This document shows, in pieces, positions 26,811 to 35,362 of a DNA stretch of 64,000 bases (position 1 is the first letter of the stretch; each line of letters opens with the position of its first letter). The notes under the pieces are model-generated. The model was not told the DNA's origin and did not search any database. It was given only the letters and a program-made list of their open reading frames with translations. Origin of the DNA: Tropicimonas sp033101155 (GTDB lineage: Bacteria > Pseudomonadota > Alphaproteobacteria > Rhodobacterales > Rhodobacteraceae). The stretch covers positions 1-64,000 of the forward strand of contig NZ_JAWMPX010000025.1 in NCBI RefSeq assembly GCF_033101155.1, written 5' to 3'. The position numbers and the translations under genes are program-made.

Positions 26811-28751
26811 TTAACCGTTGCGCAGCAATTCCGTCATCGGAACATCGGGAAGCGTTCCATTGAGGCGGGCGCGGTAAACCATGATCGATTCCGTGACCCG
26901 CATGACGTAATTGCGCGTCTCGCGGAACGGGATCAGTTCGATCCAGTCGATCACGTCCACTGAGTCCCGTCGCGGGTCGCCACGGGCTTCGGACCAGTCG
27001 ATCGAGCGCCCGGGCCCGGCATTGTAGCCAGCAGAGACGAGGACTGGCGCCGGTCCGAAACGGTCGATGAGGCCGGCGAGATAGGCACTCCCAAGGGTCA
27101 CGTTGTACGCCGGATCGGCCGTCAGCCCGTCGCGGCTATAGGATAGGCCCAGTTTGCCTGAGACATCCTTGGCGGTCCCCGGCATGAGCTGCATCAGGCC
27201 ACGCGCGCCGGCAGGGCTGACAACGACCGGGTCGAACTCGCTTTCGCGGCGGGCGATGGCGAGGGCCAGCTCTTTTGGCACCGGCAGGTCGCGTTCCATC
27301 AGCGGGCTGAGAGGGAAGTAGGCTGCCGGCAGGACGACGAGATTTCGCGCGGCTCGCTTGGCGATCATCAGCGCGACATGGGGTTGGTCGAGCTCCAGCA
27401 TAAGCGCGGCGAGAGTGCCGGCCTGCTCCCGCTCCAGCGACTCAACCAAGTGGGTCAGGAAGCGTTCAGCGAGGTTCAACTCGCCGGCGTCGAGCAACAA
27501 CAGCCCGGCGACGAGGTTGGAATTGCCGCGCAACGGGCTCTCGGCCAGCGGGGGGAAGGTCTCCGTTCCCGCAAGGGTCGGATCCATTGGCAGGCCGGCG
27601 GCTTCGGCGGCGAGCAGGCCGTAGAAGCTGGTCTGGTGCTGAGCGCCGCGCGTGTAGGCGACAAGGGCGGAGTCCGGATCTTCGGCAGCGGCGAAGGCGC
27701 GGCCCTGCCAGTAACCGGCGCGGCCGAGGCTGATGGGGGTGAAGACGGCGGCCTCGAAGCGGTCGAAATGCAGCAGGGCGAGTTCAGGATCGTCGAGATA
27801 GCGCAAGGCGATGAAGCCGGAGAGCCATTCGAGATCGGCAAAGGCCGAGCCTTCGACGAGGAAATGGTGGCTGGCGAGCGCGTAAGCTTCCTCCGGGCGC
27901 CCCTCGCGCAGGGCGCGGCGGGTATAGATCCGGCGCCAGTTGGACCATTTCTCCGGTCGCCCGAGCGCTTCGGGATTCGCTGAGCGGGTGACGAGCAGCG
28001 CGATGGCTTCCGAATGCCGCCCCTTGCGGGCGCGCCAGATGAAGCGCTCATAGGCGAGGCCGGGATGATCCTGAAGCGCTTCGGGGACGGCTTCGATACG
28101 GGTGTCCACGCCGGGCTCGCGCGCGGCAAGGGTCAGGCGCGCTTCCGCCAACTCGGCCCAGCCCTCGGGCGCGCGGGGGATGTTGCGCCGCGCGGCCGAA
28201 CTCTGTCCGCGCCACAACAAGTCATCCAGCCGCGCGGCATGGTTTTCCTTCAGTACGCTGCCGAAGCGTTCGAGCAAGGCGGATTCGGTTTCGCCGGTCA
28301 GGGTCCGGGTCCGCCAGGCGAGCACGGCCGTTGCCTCCGCTTCGCCACGCTCGCCAAGCGCCAACCAGGCGTCGACGAGGCGCAGAACCCCGGTGCCGGT
28401 ATTGGGAAGATCGCCTCCGAAATAGTCGACCACCTCCTGCGGCGCTGCATCCTCGGGGATCGAGCCCTCGCCGCGGGTGCGCAGCAGCGGCAGACCGGGC
28501 CAGTCCGAACGGCGCGCGAGGAAGTCGCGATAGGCGTCGAACTCGGCCTGGCCGCCTTTGCGCAGCCGGTGCCACTCGACGATGTCGCGCCCCTCGTCGC
28601 CGGCGGGCCGTGCGGCAACGCTCGCGGCACGCCAGTTCTCGACGCGCACCGCTTCCATGGCCTCGGCCAGCGCCCGACCCTGATCGGTCGGCGCGGCGAA
28701 AGCCATCAGTGGCAGACAGACAAGCAGAAGCAATCCAAGAAGGAAGCGCAT
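26811..28751 (-). CDS. slt: Soluble lytic murein transglycosylase, Slt type
   Basis: This 646-residue periplasmic enzyme cleaves the MurNAc-GlcNAc bond of peptidoglycan, forming 1,6-anhydro ends. The signal peptide is MRFLLGLLLLVCLPLMAFA, so the ATG at 28751 is the natural start. A long alpha-helical superhelical (U/L) domain fills about 30-460. The C-terminal SLT domain (about 480-625) carries the catalytic Glu in AIARRESEFDP and the motifs AGARGLMQLMPGTA, NVTLGSAYLA and YNAGPGR. The length is that of Slt70. It diverges from dapA across a 190-base intergenic region. No odd features. Confidence 0.94.
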   Translation of the reverse strand: MRFLLGLLLLVCLPLMAFAAPTDQGRALAEAMEAVRVENWRAASVAARPAGDEGRDIVEWHRLRKGGQAEFDAYRDFLARRSDWPGLPLLRTRGEGSIPEDAAPQEVVDYFGGDLPNTGTGVLRLVDAWLALGERGEAEATAVLAWRTRTLTGETESALLERFGSVLKENHAARLDDLLWRGQSSAARRNIPRAPEGWAELAEARLTLAAREPGVDTRIEAVPEALQDHPGLAYERFIWRARKGRHSEAIALLVTRSANPEALGRPEKWSNWRRIYTRRALREGRPEEAYALASHHFLVEGSAFADLEWLSGFIALRYLDDPELALLHFDRFEAAVFTPISLGRAGYWQGRAFAAAEDPDSALVAYTRGAQHQTSFYGLLAAEAAGLPMDPTLAGTETFPPLAESPLRGNSNLVAGLLLLDAGELNLAERFLTHLVESLEREQAGTLAALMLELDQPHVALMIAKRAARNLVVLPAAYFPLSPLMERDLPVPKELALAIARRESEFDPVVVSPAGARGLMQLMPGTAKDVSGKLGLSYSRDGLTADPAYNVTLGSAYLAGLIDRFGPAPVLVSAGYNAGPGRSIDWSEARGDPRRDSVDVIDWIELIPFRETRNYVMRVTESIMVYRARLNGTLPDVPMTELLRNG

Positions 28752-28941
28752 GGGAGCGGGGCCTGTATCTTCGTTCAACGGGGAATCTTTCGGACCAGAG
28801 TAGCGGTGGGGCGCGTTGTGGCAACTCACAAACTTGGCAAGGCGGATTGCTGCCTATAGGGTCCGCCGCGATTCACAAGTGTGAATCGGCCCGGACCGGG
28901 CCAGAAGGCGCGCCCGATGGCGCGGGAAAAGGAGGATAACA

Positions 28942-29814
28942 ATGTTCAGAGGCTCGATTCCCGCACTGGTAACGCCTTTCAAGAAACAGCAGGTCGATTA
29001 CGAGGCCATCGATGCGCTGGTGGACTGGCATATCGGACAGGGGTCCAATGGGTTCGTCCCTGTCGGAACCACCGGCGAAAGCCCGACCCTGACCCATGCC
29101 GAGCATGGCGAAGTGGTCGCGCGGGTCGTGAAGGCGTCCGCGGGGCGGGTGCCGGTGATCGCCGGGGCAGGCTCCAACAACACCGCCGAGGGCATCGGGC
29201 TGATTCGGCACGCGGCGGAGGTCGGTGCCGATGCGGCGCTGGTTGTGACGCCCTATTACAACAAGCCGACCCAGTCCGGGCTCTACGAGCATTTCAAGGC
29301 CCTGCATGATTGCTGCGAGCTGCCGATCGTCATCTACAACATTCCCGGCCGCTCGGTCGTGGACATGTCGCCCGAGACGATGGGGCGTCTGGCCGACCTG
29401 CCGCGGATCATTGGCGTCAAGGACGCGACGGGCGACATCACACGGGTGAGCAAACAACGCGCGACCTGCGGCAAGGATTTTGTCCAGATTTCGGGCGAAG
29501 ACGCTTCGGCGCTCGGGTTCAACGCCCATGGCGGTGTCGGCTGCATCTCGGTGACGGCGAATGTCGCGCCGAAGCTCTGCGCCGAATTCCAGGCGGCTAC
29601 CCTTGCTGGCGATTATGCCAAGGCGCTGGACTACCAGGACCTGTTGATGCCGCTGCATACGGCAATCTTCCTGGAGCCGGGGCTGGCCGGGGCCAAATAC
29701 GGGCTGTCCTTGCTGGGCAAGTGCTCGGACGAGGTCCGGCTGCCGTTGGTTGGTCTGACCGATGAGACCAAGGCGGCCATTCGCGCCGCGATGGAGCATG
29801 CCGGGGTGCTCTGA
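28942..29814 (+). CDS. dapA: 4-hydroxy-tetrahydrodipicolinate synthase
   Basis: This 290-residue cytoplasmic TIM-barrel aldolase condenses pyruvate with aspartate semialdehyde, the first step to lysine and meso-diaminopimelate. The Schiff-base Lys is in RIIGVKDATGD (about residue 161), the catalytic Tyr in PIVIYNIPGR (about 133) and the phosphate-binding type loop in GTTGESPTL (about 43-51). The length is normal. An AAAAGGAGGA site precedes ATG 28942. A perfect hairpin terminator 40 bases past the stop ends the transcript, so it is monocistronic. Its product supplies diaminopimelate for the cell wall that the divergent Slt enzyme trims. Confidence 0.96.
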   Translation: MFRGSIPALVTPFKKQQVDYEAIDALVDWHIGQGSNGFVPVGTTGESPTLTHAEHGEVVARVVKASAGRVPVIAGAGSNNTAEGIGLIRHAAEVGADAALVVTPYYNKPTQSGLYEHFKALHDCCELPIVIYNIPGRSVVDMSPETMGRLADLPRIIGVKDATGDITRVSKQRATCGKDFVQISGEDASALGFNAHGGVGCISVTANVAPKLCAEFQAATLAGDYAKALDYQDLLMPLHTAIFLEPGLAGAKYGLSLLGKCSDEVRLPLVGLTDETKAAIRAAMEHAGVL

Positions 29815-29853
29815 TCCGTTTGGGCTGCCTGTTCCCTACGAGTGCATATCGAA

Positions 29854-29879
29854 AGAGGCCGGAGACGGCCTCTTTTTCG
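29854..29879 (+). terminator. Rho-independent terminator of dapA
   Basis: A perfect ten-base stem (AAAGAGGCCG / CGGCCTCTTT) with a GAGA loop is followed by further thymines, 40 bases after the dapA stop. No equivalent reaches the next gene. Confidence 0.9.
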
Positions 29880-30100
29880 TTTTGAACCGGTTGCGGACGT
29901 TGGCAGGGAACTTCGATTGGCACCGAGCCGCGACGGTCCTGCCGATCACAATGAACGGCAGCACCGTCGCGCTCGACTCCCGTTGCATTAGACGTTCCGT
30001 CCTCTGCCCCGCTTGTTCCAGATGGACGCCACAATCCTGCCCTTGGGGAAGGGCACTCTCCCGTCAGTTCGAGACGTTGTTGCTGTGACTGGAGTTGCCC

Positions 30101-31648
30101 GTGATTTCCGCCATTTTCCGCCTTCCCTGGTATGGAAACCTGCTCTTCGCGGCGATCTTCGCCTTTGGCGCATACTGGATCCATGGCGAGGTTGAGCGGG
30201 AGGAAGCGGAGAAAGCGGTCGCTTTGAGCGTGGGGCCGCCACGCCCGGTGACGCTGGCCGATTTCGACCCGAAACGGGACACGCATCCGGCCGATGAAGT
30301 TCACCTGCTGGGGTGGATAAACCCGGATTACACCTACACGCTCGTGGAGGAGAAGAACGGGCGGGTTCAACGGGAACGCCTGATGTACGTCCTGTTTGAC
30401 GGCAACCAGGATGCGGAGGCGCGCATGGCCCATGCCGCCATCATCCTGCCGCCCGCACAGAAGGGTGCGTTTGCTGCCTGGCTCAAGAAGGGCAATTCGC
30501 TCTCGCAGATCGCTGAAGACACGTTCGGCAGGGAACTGTCGCTTCCGGTCAGTCGTTTTAACGGCGCACGGGACCGAAGCCCGGATCTGGAAGAGCTTGC
30601 CCGCGATGCCTTTGACGAAGCCGGCCTGACGCGGGCGCCGAATTTCCTCTATATCGAGCCATGGATCGAGGGTCGCGCCGCGGCACTGGCGCCCGAGCCC
30701 GAGACGGCCGGACAGGTCGCATTGGTCCTCGGAACGGTTGCCGGGGTCTTTCTGGCGCTGGCCGTGACCAAATTGCTGATGCGGCGGGGCGGAAGATCGA
30801 ACCGTGCAGAGCGTGTATCAGGTCAACCCGGCGCTGCTGCAAAACGTGGTGATCCGCAATTGCAGCGGATGCTGGATGCGAGCGAAAAGGAGCTCCAAAG
30901 GTTGCATAAACACAAGACCGCCCGTCCGTCCTTCGCGCAGTCCCGGATTCCGAGCCTCTTCGCGCTGGTATTCTTCCTCGGCTACTACCTCTACATGAGC
31001 AGCGGCGGCAGCGTCCCGCATTGGATGATGACAGGGGAGGTCCTTCTCCCGGCCTTCATCGCCTTGCTCGTGCCGCTCTATCTCGCCTATCGCTTCGGCT
31101 ATCTCGATTGGTTGAACGGCAGGTCGGCTGGCAACGTGGTGCAGGAGGAGGCGACGCAACCCTTCCACAAGACGCTTCCTGCACGAATCCTGGGATATAG
31201 CTTCGTCCTGGCCTACCTGTTCATGCCGATGCTCCTGCCGGTCCTGCTGCTGATCTATGGCGGCGCCTATCTGCATAGCCGCTTCCGCCGGCCAAATGCG
31301 AAGGTTCGGGAAAATGTCGGGCGTTCCGTGGATTTGAACCGCTATTTCGGTTCGGGCAAAACGTTGGAGCCGGTTGATGACGCCAACAAGGGCTGGGAAC
31401 CGGCCTCGGCGGCGCCGCACGCTCATGTGGTCGAGAACCCCTGGGGAGAACCCGGACCGGCCGCGCGTCGGTCGGTCCCGGCAAACGCCCACAATCCTGG
31501 GCCCGATCCGGCAACTGTGGCCAAGCCGTCCCAGCTGCGCGGAAAGATCGAGACGCCCTTCTCCGATGCGGTCCGGCGCAAGGCCAAGGAGGACCCCTTC
31601 GAGCGGCTGCGCCAGCGGTATCCGCATTTGCAGCCAAAAGGTCACTGA
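30101..31648 (+). CDS. Uncharacterised membrane protein between dapA and smpB
   Basis: I do not recognise a function. This 515-residue protein has an N-terminal membrane helix (about 7-25), a soluble, probably periplasmic domain (about 30-200) and a second helix (about 210-230). After a basic, charged loop rich in Lys/Gln/Glu (about 235-280, cytoplasmic), two pairs of helices follow at about 285-350 and 370-395. A Pro/Ala-rich hydrophilic tail runs to the end. I chose GTG 30101 because GGAG precedes it by six bases; TTG 30095 is also possible. It precedes smpB by 69 bases and may be co-transcribed. Comparable proteins occur at this place in other Rhodobacterales genomes as far as I recall, but this is not verified here. 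Confidence 0.7.
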   Translation: MISAIFRLPWYGNLLFAAIFAFGAYWIHGEVEREEAEKAVALSVGPPRPVTLADFDPKRDTHPADEVHLLGWINPDYTYTLVEEKNGRVQRERLMYVLFDGNQDAEARMAHAAIILPPAQKGAFAAWLKKGNSLSQIAEDTFGRELSLPVSRFNGARDRSPDLEELARDAFDEAGLTRAPNFLYIEPWIEGRAAALAPEPETAGQVALVLGTVAGVFLALAVTKLLMRRGGRSNRAERVSGQPGAAAKRGDPQLQRMLDASEKELQRLHKHKTARPSFAQSRIPSLFALVFFLGYYLYMSSGGSVPHWMMTGEVLLPAFIALLVPLYLAYRFGYLDWLNGRSAGNVVQEEATQPFHKTLPARILGYSFVLAYLFMPMLLPVLLLIYGGAYLHSRFRRPNAKVRENVGRSVDLNRYFGSGKTLEPVDDANKGWEPASAAPHAHVVENPWGEPGPAARRSVPANAHNPGPDPATVAKPSQLRGKIETPFSDAVRRKAKEDPFERLRQRYPHLQPKGH

Positions 31649-31717
31649 CGGCTTTTGCCTCGCGCGCGGCACGGCTTCCCTTGGAACTTCCCGCCAATGC
31701 GCCTATGTACCGCTCCC

Positions 31718-32191
31718 ATGGCCAAACCGAAGGACAATCCAAACTACAAGGTGATCGCCGAGAACCGGCGTGCCCGGTACGATTTTGCCATCGAGGACGA
31801 TATCGAATGCGGAATCATCCTGACCGGGTCGGAGGTGAAAAGCCTGCGCACGACTTCGGCCAATATCGCCGAGAGCTATGCCTCTGTCGAGGAAGGCGAG
31901 CTGTGGTTGGTGAACTCCTATATCGCACCCTATGACCGGGCCATGTTCGGCCATGAGGAACGGCGGAGGCGCAAGCTTCTGGTTTCAAGGAAAGAGCTCT
32001 CGCGGCTTTGGAATGACACGCAGCGCAAGGGGATGACCCTGGTACCGCTGGTACTCTATTTCAACCACAAGGGCATCGCCAAGATTAAGATCGGCATCGC
32101 CAAGGGCAAGAAGACCCAGGACAAGCGGGCCACGGAGGCCAAGCGAGACTGGAATCGCCAGAAGCAACGACTCCTGCGCCACGGCGAGTAG
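31718..32191 (+). CDS. smpB: SsrA-binding protein
   Basis: This 157-residue SmpB binds tmRNA and escorts it to stalled ribosomes for trans-translation. The OB-fold block includes RARYDFAIEDDIECGIILTGSEVKSLR and the conserved NSYIAPYDRAMF. The positively charged C-terminal tail (KGKKTQDKRATEAKRDWNRQKQRLLRH) inserts into the ribosomal decoding path. The start at 31718 (MAKPKDNPNYKVIAENRRARY) is the family's normal N-terminus; upstream residues in the same frame are not conserved. The tmRNA gene itself was not seen nearby, which is not unusual in alphaproteobacteria, where it is split and can be elsewhere. Confidence 0.96.
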   Translation: MAKPKDNPNYKVIAENRRARYDFAIEDDIECGIILTGSEVKSLRTTSANIAESYASVEEGELWLVNSYIAPYDRAMFGHEERRRRKLLVSRKELSRLWNDTQRKGMTLVPLVLYFNHKGIAKIKIGIAKGKKTQDKRATEAKRDWNRQKQRLLRHGE

Positions 32192-32406
32192 GCAAGATCG
32201 CGCGCTGTAAAGGCAGGGCGCGTTCAGGGAAATCCAAAGATTGATATCGGGGATGATCGGGTTTTCTGAGAACCAGGGCGTCTGATCCGGGCGATCGGTG
32301 CGGGAGCGCGGACGAGGCGCGGGCGCGCCTGCGCAACAGGTCCCTTGCCGACACGCCTGAGGGTATCAGACGCGCCAGCTGCCCGACCTAAGCGATGCAG
32401 TCCCCG

Positions 32407-32958
32407 TCAGGAAGATTTCCGACGAAAGACTGCCAGGCCGCCGATACCAGTCAGCAACAATGCCAACCCAGCCGGAAGCGGAATAGCAGCCACTTCCATG
32501 ACGTAAGCTGACTTTTGCGGGGACGCGGTTCCGACGATGCGGAAGTCATATGACCCAGCATTCGCGAAGAACGCTACGGACGGGGCCTCCGACGACAGAA
32601 CGGTGCCGCTTACATCGAGGTCGCCAAAGGTAAAGAGCGCTTCAAACAGATCGCTCATTCCGGCTAGGGTGAAGGTAATCCAACTGTCAGAGGTCAGCGT
32701 GATTGACGCGGAATCCGACCATTTGCCGCTGATTGCCCCCGCCAGGGTGCCCGACCCCTCGAACGTGATCGAGTCATGGCCCTTGCTGCCAAGATCGAAC
32801 CACGTGCTTTTGTAGAGATCACATTTGGCGAACGAACGCGAATACCCCCTGCTCTCGCAAAAGGTCTTACCGTCACCAATGTCAATTATTGCTGCTGAAG
32901 CGGGTATGGCTGCTGCGGACGCAGCCAGCGCTGTTGCCACCAAACGAGATTTGAACAT
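32407..32958 (-). CDS. Small secreted protein with VPLPA-type C-terminal sorting signal
   Basis: This 183-residue exported protein has a signal peptide (MFKSRLVATALAASAAAIPASA) and a central beta-rich body with TFCESRGYSRSFAKCD (two Cys). The C-terminal signal reads IPLPAGLALLLTGIGGLAVFRRK: a PLPA motif, one membrane helix and a basic end, the tripartite signal handled by an exosortase-like system. The body is clearly related to the product of 45014-45619 (shared SxGxTFCES, GDLDxSGT, TFEGxGxL patterns), so the two are paralogs. The cargo is probably surface or matrix bound. The function is unknown, and no exosortase gene is in the window. Confidence 0.85.
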   Translation of the reverse strand: MFKSRLVATALAASAAAIPASAAIIDIGDGKTFCESRGYSRSFAKCDLYKSTWFDLGSKGHDSITFEGSGTLAGAISGKWSDSASITLTSDSWITFTLAGMSDLFEALFTFGDLDVSGTVLSSEAPSVAFFANAGSYDFRIVGTASPQKSAYVMEVAAIPLPAGLALLLTGIGGLAVFRRKSS

Positions 32959-33360
32959 AGAAGGCTCACTGTTAACGAAATACTAACCTTTTCGATGAGC
33001 GACTTCCTGGAATCTATCAAGTCAAATCGTGCTTCCGTCGCGGAAACAATCTCGGGGTACTGTTGTGATAAAAATGGTTAACGCTCTTTCCAAAAGTGGA
33101 TGCGCGCCGTCTTGGGATTTTGCATTTACTAACAGATGCATACGCCTCACCGGGAAACGTCCCCGATGTGCCCGCATTTGTGAACCTCCCTTTGCGTCTG
33201 CCGAGCCATTCTCTGCGCCGTAGCAAGGCGTTTCAAAGTACTGGTCAGGGAAGACTTCCGCGAGTGAGAGATCGATCCAAAGGCATTGGCATTTGCCAAT
33301 GGAACCGCGCGTGGGATGGCTCAGGGCCCGCCCACGCACGGCTTTGGATACAAGCGTCCG
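32959..33360. other. Intergenic region between two VPLPA-CTERM genes
   Basis: No gene is supported in these 402 bases. The AT-rich part near 32960-33080 should contain the promoter of the leftward secreted-protein gene. The rest is GC-rich and lies past the end of the next leftward gene. The only distinct structure is an 18-base perfect palindrome at 33284-33301. Confidence 0.5.
33284..33301. promoter_or_regulatory. 18-base perfect palindrome (possible operator or stem)
   Basis: CATTGGCATTTGCCAATG is a perfect inverted repeat of eight bases around TT. It lies 59 bases after the stop of the gene at 33361-33981 (which reads leftward) and over 300 bases upstream of the next leftward gene. No T-run follows on the minus strand, so a protein-binding site is as likely as a terminator. 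Its role is unproven. Confidence 0.35.
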
Positions 33361-33981
33361 TCAGGCAGCTTTGCGGCGGCGCGAGACAACACCCAGTCCA
33401 CCCAGGCCGACAAGGATCATCGGCAAGCTGGCGGGCAGGGGCACCGCAGCGACCTGCTGATAGATCACGTTGTCCATGTAGAGATTGTGGATCGAATCTC
33501 TATCAGGAACGCTGGCAAGCGCATAGCTGATGAGGTTCGCGCCAACATCCAGACCAAAGAAACCGGTAATCGGTCCATAGCCCGTTGGGCTGGTCAGGCT
33601 CGAATCGAGCAGGTTGTCGTCGGCGTCGAATACCTGAAACAGCACTGGCGCATAGTTGTAATGGCCGTCAAAGCCGATCGCAGATACCAGTTCTGCGAAA
33701 TCCATCCGCAGGAACCCGCCTCCAGTGGAGCCACCGGTGGTATTGTTGGTGTAGGTCAACCCGCTTTGTGGTGCGACGTAGGCGGTGCTCACGTTTCCGT
33801 CCGAAAAAGAAACGAATCCGTTCCCGGCTGTCGTTGCATTCAGAGTTGCGTTGCTGAAATCATAGGTGACGGCGTCGGCGTCGAACGCATCGAGCGCGAT
33901 GACTGCCGCTTCTGCGGATGATCCTGTAATTGCGACGGACAAACCCGCGGCGATCAAGGTGTATTGGATTTTTTTGAACAT
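33361..33981 (-). CDS. Secreted protein with VPLPA-type C-terminal sorting signal
   Basis: This 206-residue exported protein has a signal peptide (about 1-26, ending SSAEA), a beta-rich body and the C-terminal signal VPLPASLPMILVGLGGLGVVSRRRK. The body is rich in Asn/Thr/Ser and has no Cys. It resembles PEP-CTERM-like proteins (GFDGHYNYAPVLFQVFDADDNLL) but not the paralog pair at 32407 and 45014. The start at 33981 (MFKKIQYTLIAAG) is placed by the signal peptide; the frame is open further upstream without good sites. The function is unknown, and envelope anchoring is inferred from the tail. Confidence 0.8.
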   Translation of the reverse strand: MFKKIQYTLIAAGLSVAITGSSAEAAVIALDAFDADAVTYDFSNATLNATTAGNGFVSFSDGNVSTAYVAPQSGLTYTNNTTGGSTGGGFLRMDFAELVSAIGFDGHYNYAPVLFQVFDADDNLLDSSLTSPTGYGPITGFFGLDVGANLISYALASVPDRDSIHNLYMDNVIYQQVAAVPLPASLPMILVGLGGLGVVSRRRKAA

Positions 33982-34252
33982 TTTCTTCCTAACATCGTGG
34001 CACATCCGGGACTGGCGTGGATGCACGGTTCCCGCTTTAATCGATGATGCTCCAATGCGGCGCATTTGAGGCAAATTTGGGCGAAAGTGCAGGCGTTGGA
34101 TGCACTCGCAGCAAAAGGCCGTGCAACCTGCTGAATCGGTCCAGGGTTGCCCCATTGCGCCTGTCAGTGCAGCTTTTCTTGCGATGGGGTGGGTGGCGGA
34201 CGCTCTTTACGAATTCGCCTGACGGCTCCCTGTCGAGGCCTTCGGAGCTGAG

Positions 34253-35206
34253 CTACCGATAGGTTCGCTCGGAGAGGTCCGTCTTTGCAATCATGTCCCG
34301 GCAGGCCGAAAGGAACGCGGTTTCCGGGGCGGAGAATCGGCGGTTCGGATTGCTCAACAGGTAGATATTGATCAGCGGGAGATCGTCATGGGGGGGCAAT
34401 TGGCGCAGTCGACCGTATTCGACATCATATTGCGCGACATGCAGCGGCAAGGCACCGACGCCGATATCGGCCACGATCATCCGCCGCAACTCGTGCAGGT
34501 TCGAGGAAACACCGCTCCAGCCGGTCTCGATCCCGGCGCGGGCACGCAGGCGGGCTACGGGGTCAAGCGGACCATCCTCGGTTTCTGTCTGGAAGGAGAC
34601 GGAAGGTTCGCCCCTAAGATCCTCCGGCGTGATTTCCTCGGCGCCAAACAGCTTGTGGCGCGGGCCGCAGAACAGGCCGAAATACTCTCGGTAGAGAATC
34701 GTGACGTCGAGATCCGGCGGGATTTCCGGAAGCAGGCAAATTCCCAAACTGGCGCGATTTTGACTGATGCGGCCACAAATTTCATCGCTCTCCGCGACGG
34801 TGAAGGAATAGGTCACGTTCGGGTGCTGCTGCGCGAAGGCGTGGAGCACGTCGTCGAGATGGGGCGAGATGACGTGACTGGCGATGGAAATCGAGATATG
34901 GCCGCGCAGGATCTCGCCATCGACCTCGAGCAGCGAAGGCAGTTGCGAGACCGTGCCGAAGATCGAGCAGCACTCTGTATAGAGCATCCGCCCGGCCCGT
35001 GTGACCCTGAATTCATGCGGTTTTCGCACAATCAGCACCTTGCCGGTGGTCTCCTCGAGCCGTTTCAGCGCGGCTGAAACAGTCGGCTGCTTGAGGCCAA
35101 GAAAATCGGCTGCGCGGGAGATGCCGCGTTGCTCGACAACCACCATGAAGGTCCGCAGCAGATTCCAGTCGAGCTGCCAGGGAAAGCGTTGCTCATAGGG
35201 CTTCAT
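34253..35206 (-). CDS. LysR-family transcriptional regulator
   Basis: This 317-residue protein has a winged HTH domain (about 11-70: LDWNLLRTFMVVVEQRGISRAADFLGLKQPTVSAALKRLEE) and a periplasmic-binding-like effector domain (about 95-310). It is divergent from the ABC transporter and catabolic operon starting at 35363, so it most likely senses the imported substrate or a pathway intermediate and activates the operon. The start could be ATG 35206 (MKPYEQ) or the in-frame ATG 35218; I took the inner one. The best operator candidate, AATAT-N11-ATATT at 35236-35256, lies directly upstream of its start and before the transporter gene. The inducer is unknown. Confidence 0.9.
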   Translation of the reverse strand: MKPYEQRFPWQLDWNLLRTFMVVVEQRGISRAADFLGLKQPTVSAALKRLEETTGKVLIVRKPHEFRVTRAGRMLYTECCSIFGTVSQLPSLLEVDGEILRGHISISIASHVISPHLDDVLHAFAQQHPNVTYSFTVAESDEICGRISQNRASLGICLLPEIPPDLDVTILYREYFGLFCGPRHKLFGAEEITPEDLRGEPSVSFQTETEDGPLDPVARLRARAGIETGWSGVSSNLHELRRMIVADIGVGALPLHVAQYDVEYGRLRQLPPHDDLPLINIYLLSNPNRRFSAPETAFLSACRDMIAKTDLSERTYR

Positions 35207-35235
35207 GATAGATCTCATCTATGCTGATAATTTAG

Positions 35236-35256
35236 AATATTTATTTGCTCGATATT
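35236..35256. promoter_or_regulatory. AATAT-N11-ATATT dyad, likely LysR operator
   Basis: A five-base inverted repeat with an 11-base spacer sits in the ~156-base region between the divergent LysR and solute-binding protein genes. This is the T-N11-A layout typical of LysR regulators. The region is also AT-rich relative to the flanking genes. Binding is inferred, not shown. Confidence 0.5.
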
Positions 35257-35362
35257 GAGGCGCGTGCAAGCGTTTTGGTCAAGGCGGAGGAAACCGTCGT
35301 CCCACCACTGGCCCCGCGCCCCTGGGGGGAACTGCTGCCAACAGATCCAACAGGAGAGACAG

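Noticed and set aside
32192..32406. tmRNA gene beside smpB
   Set aside because: No tRNA-like ends, CCA or tag-coding pattern is seen in the 215 bases after smpB.
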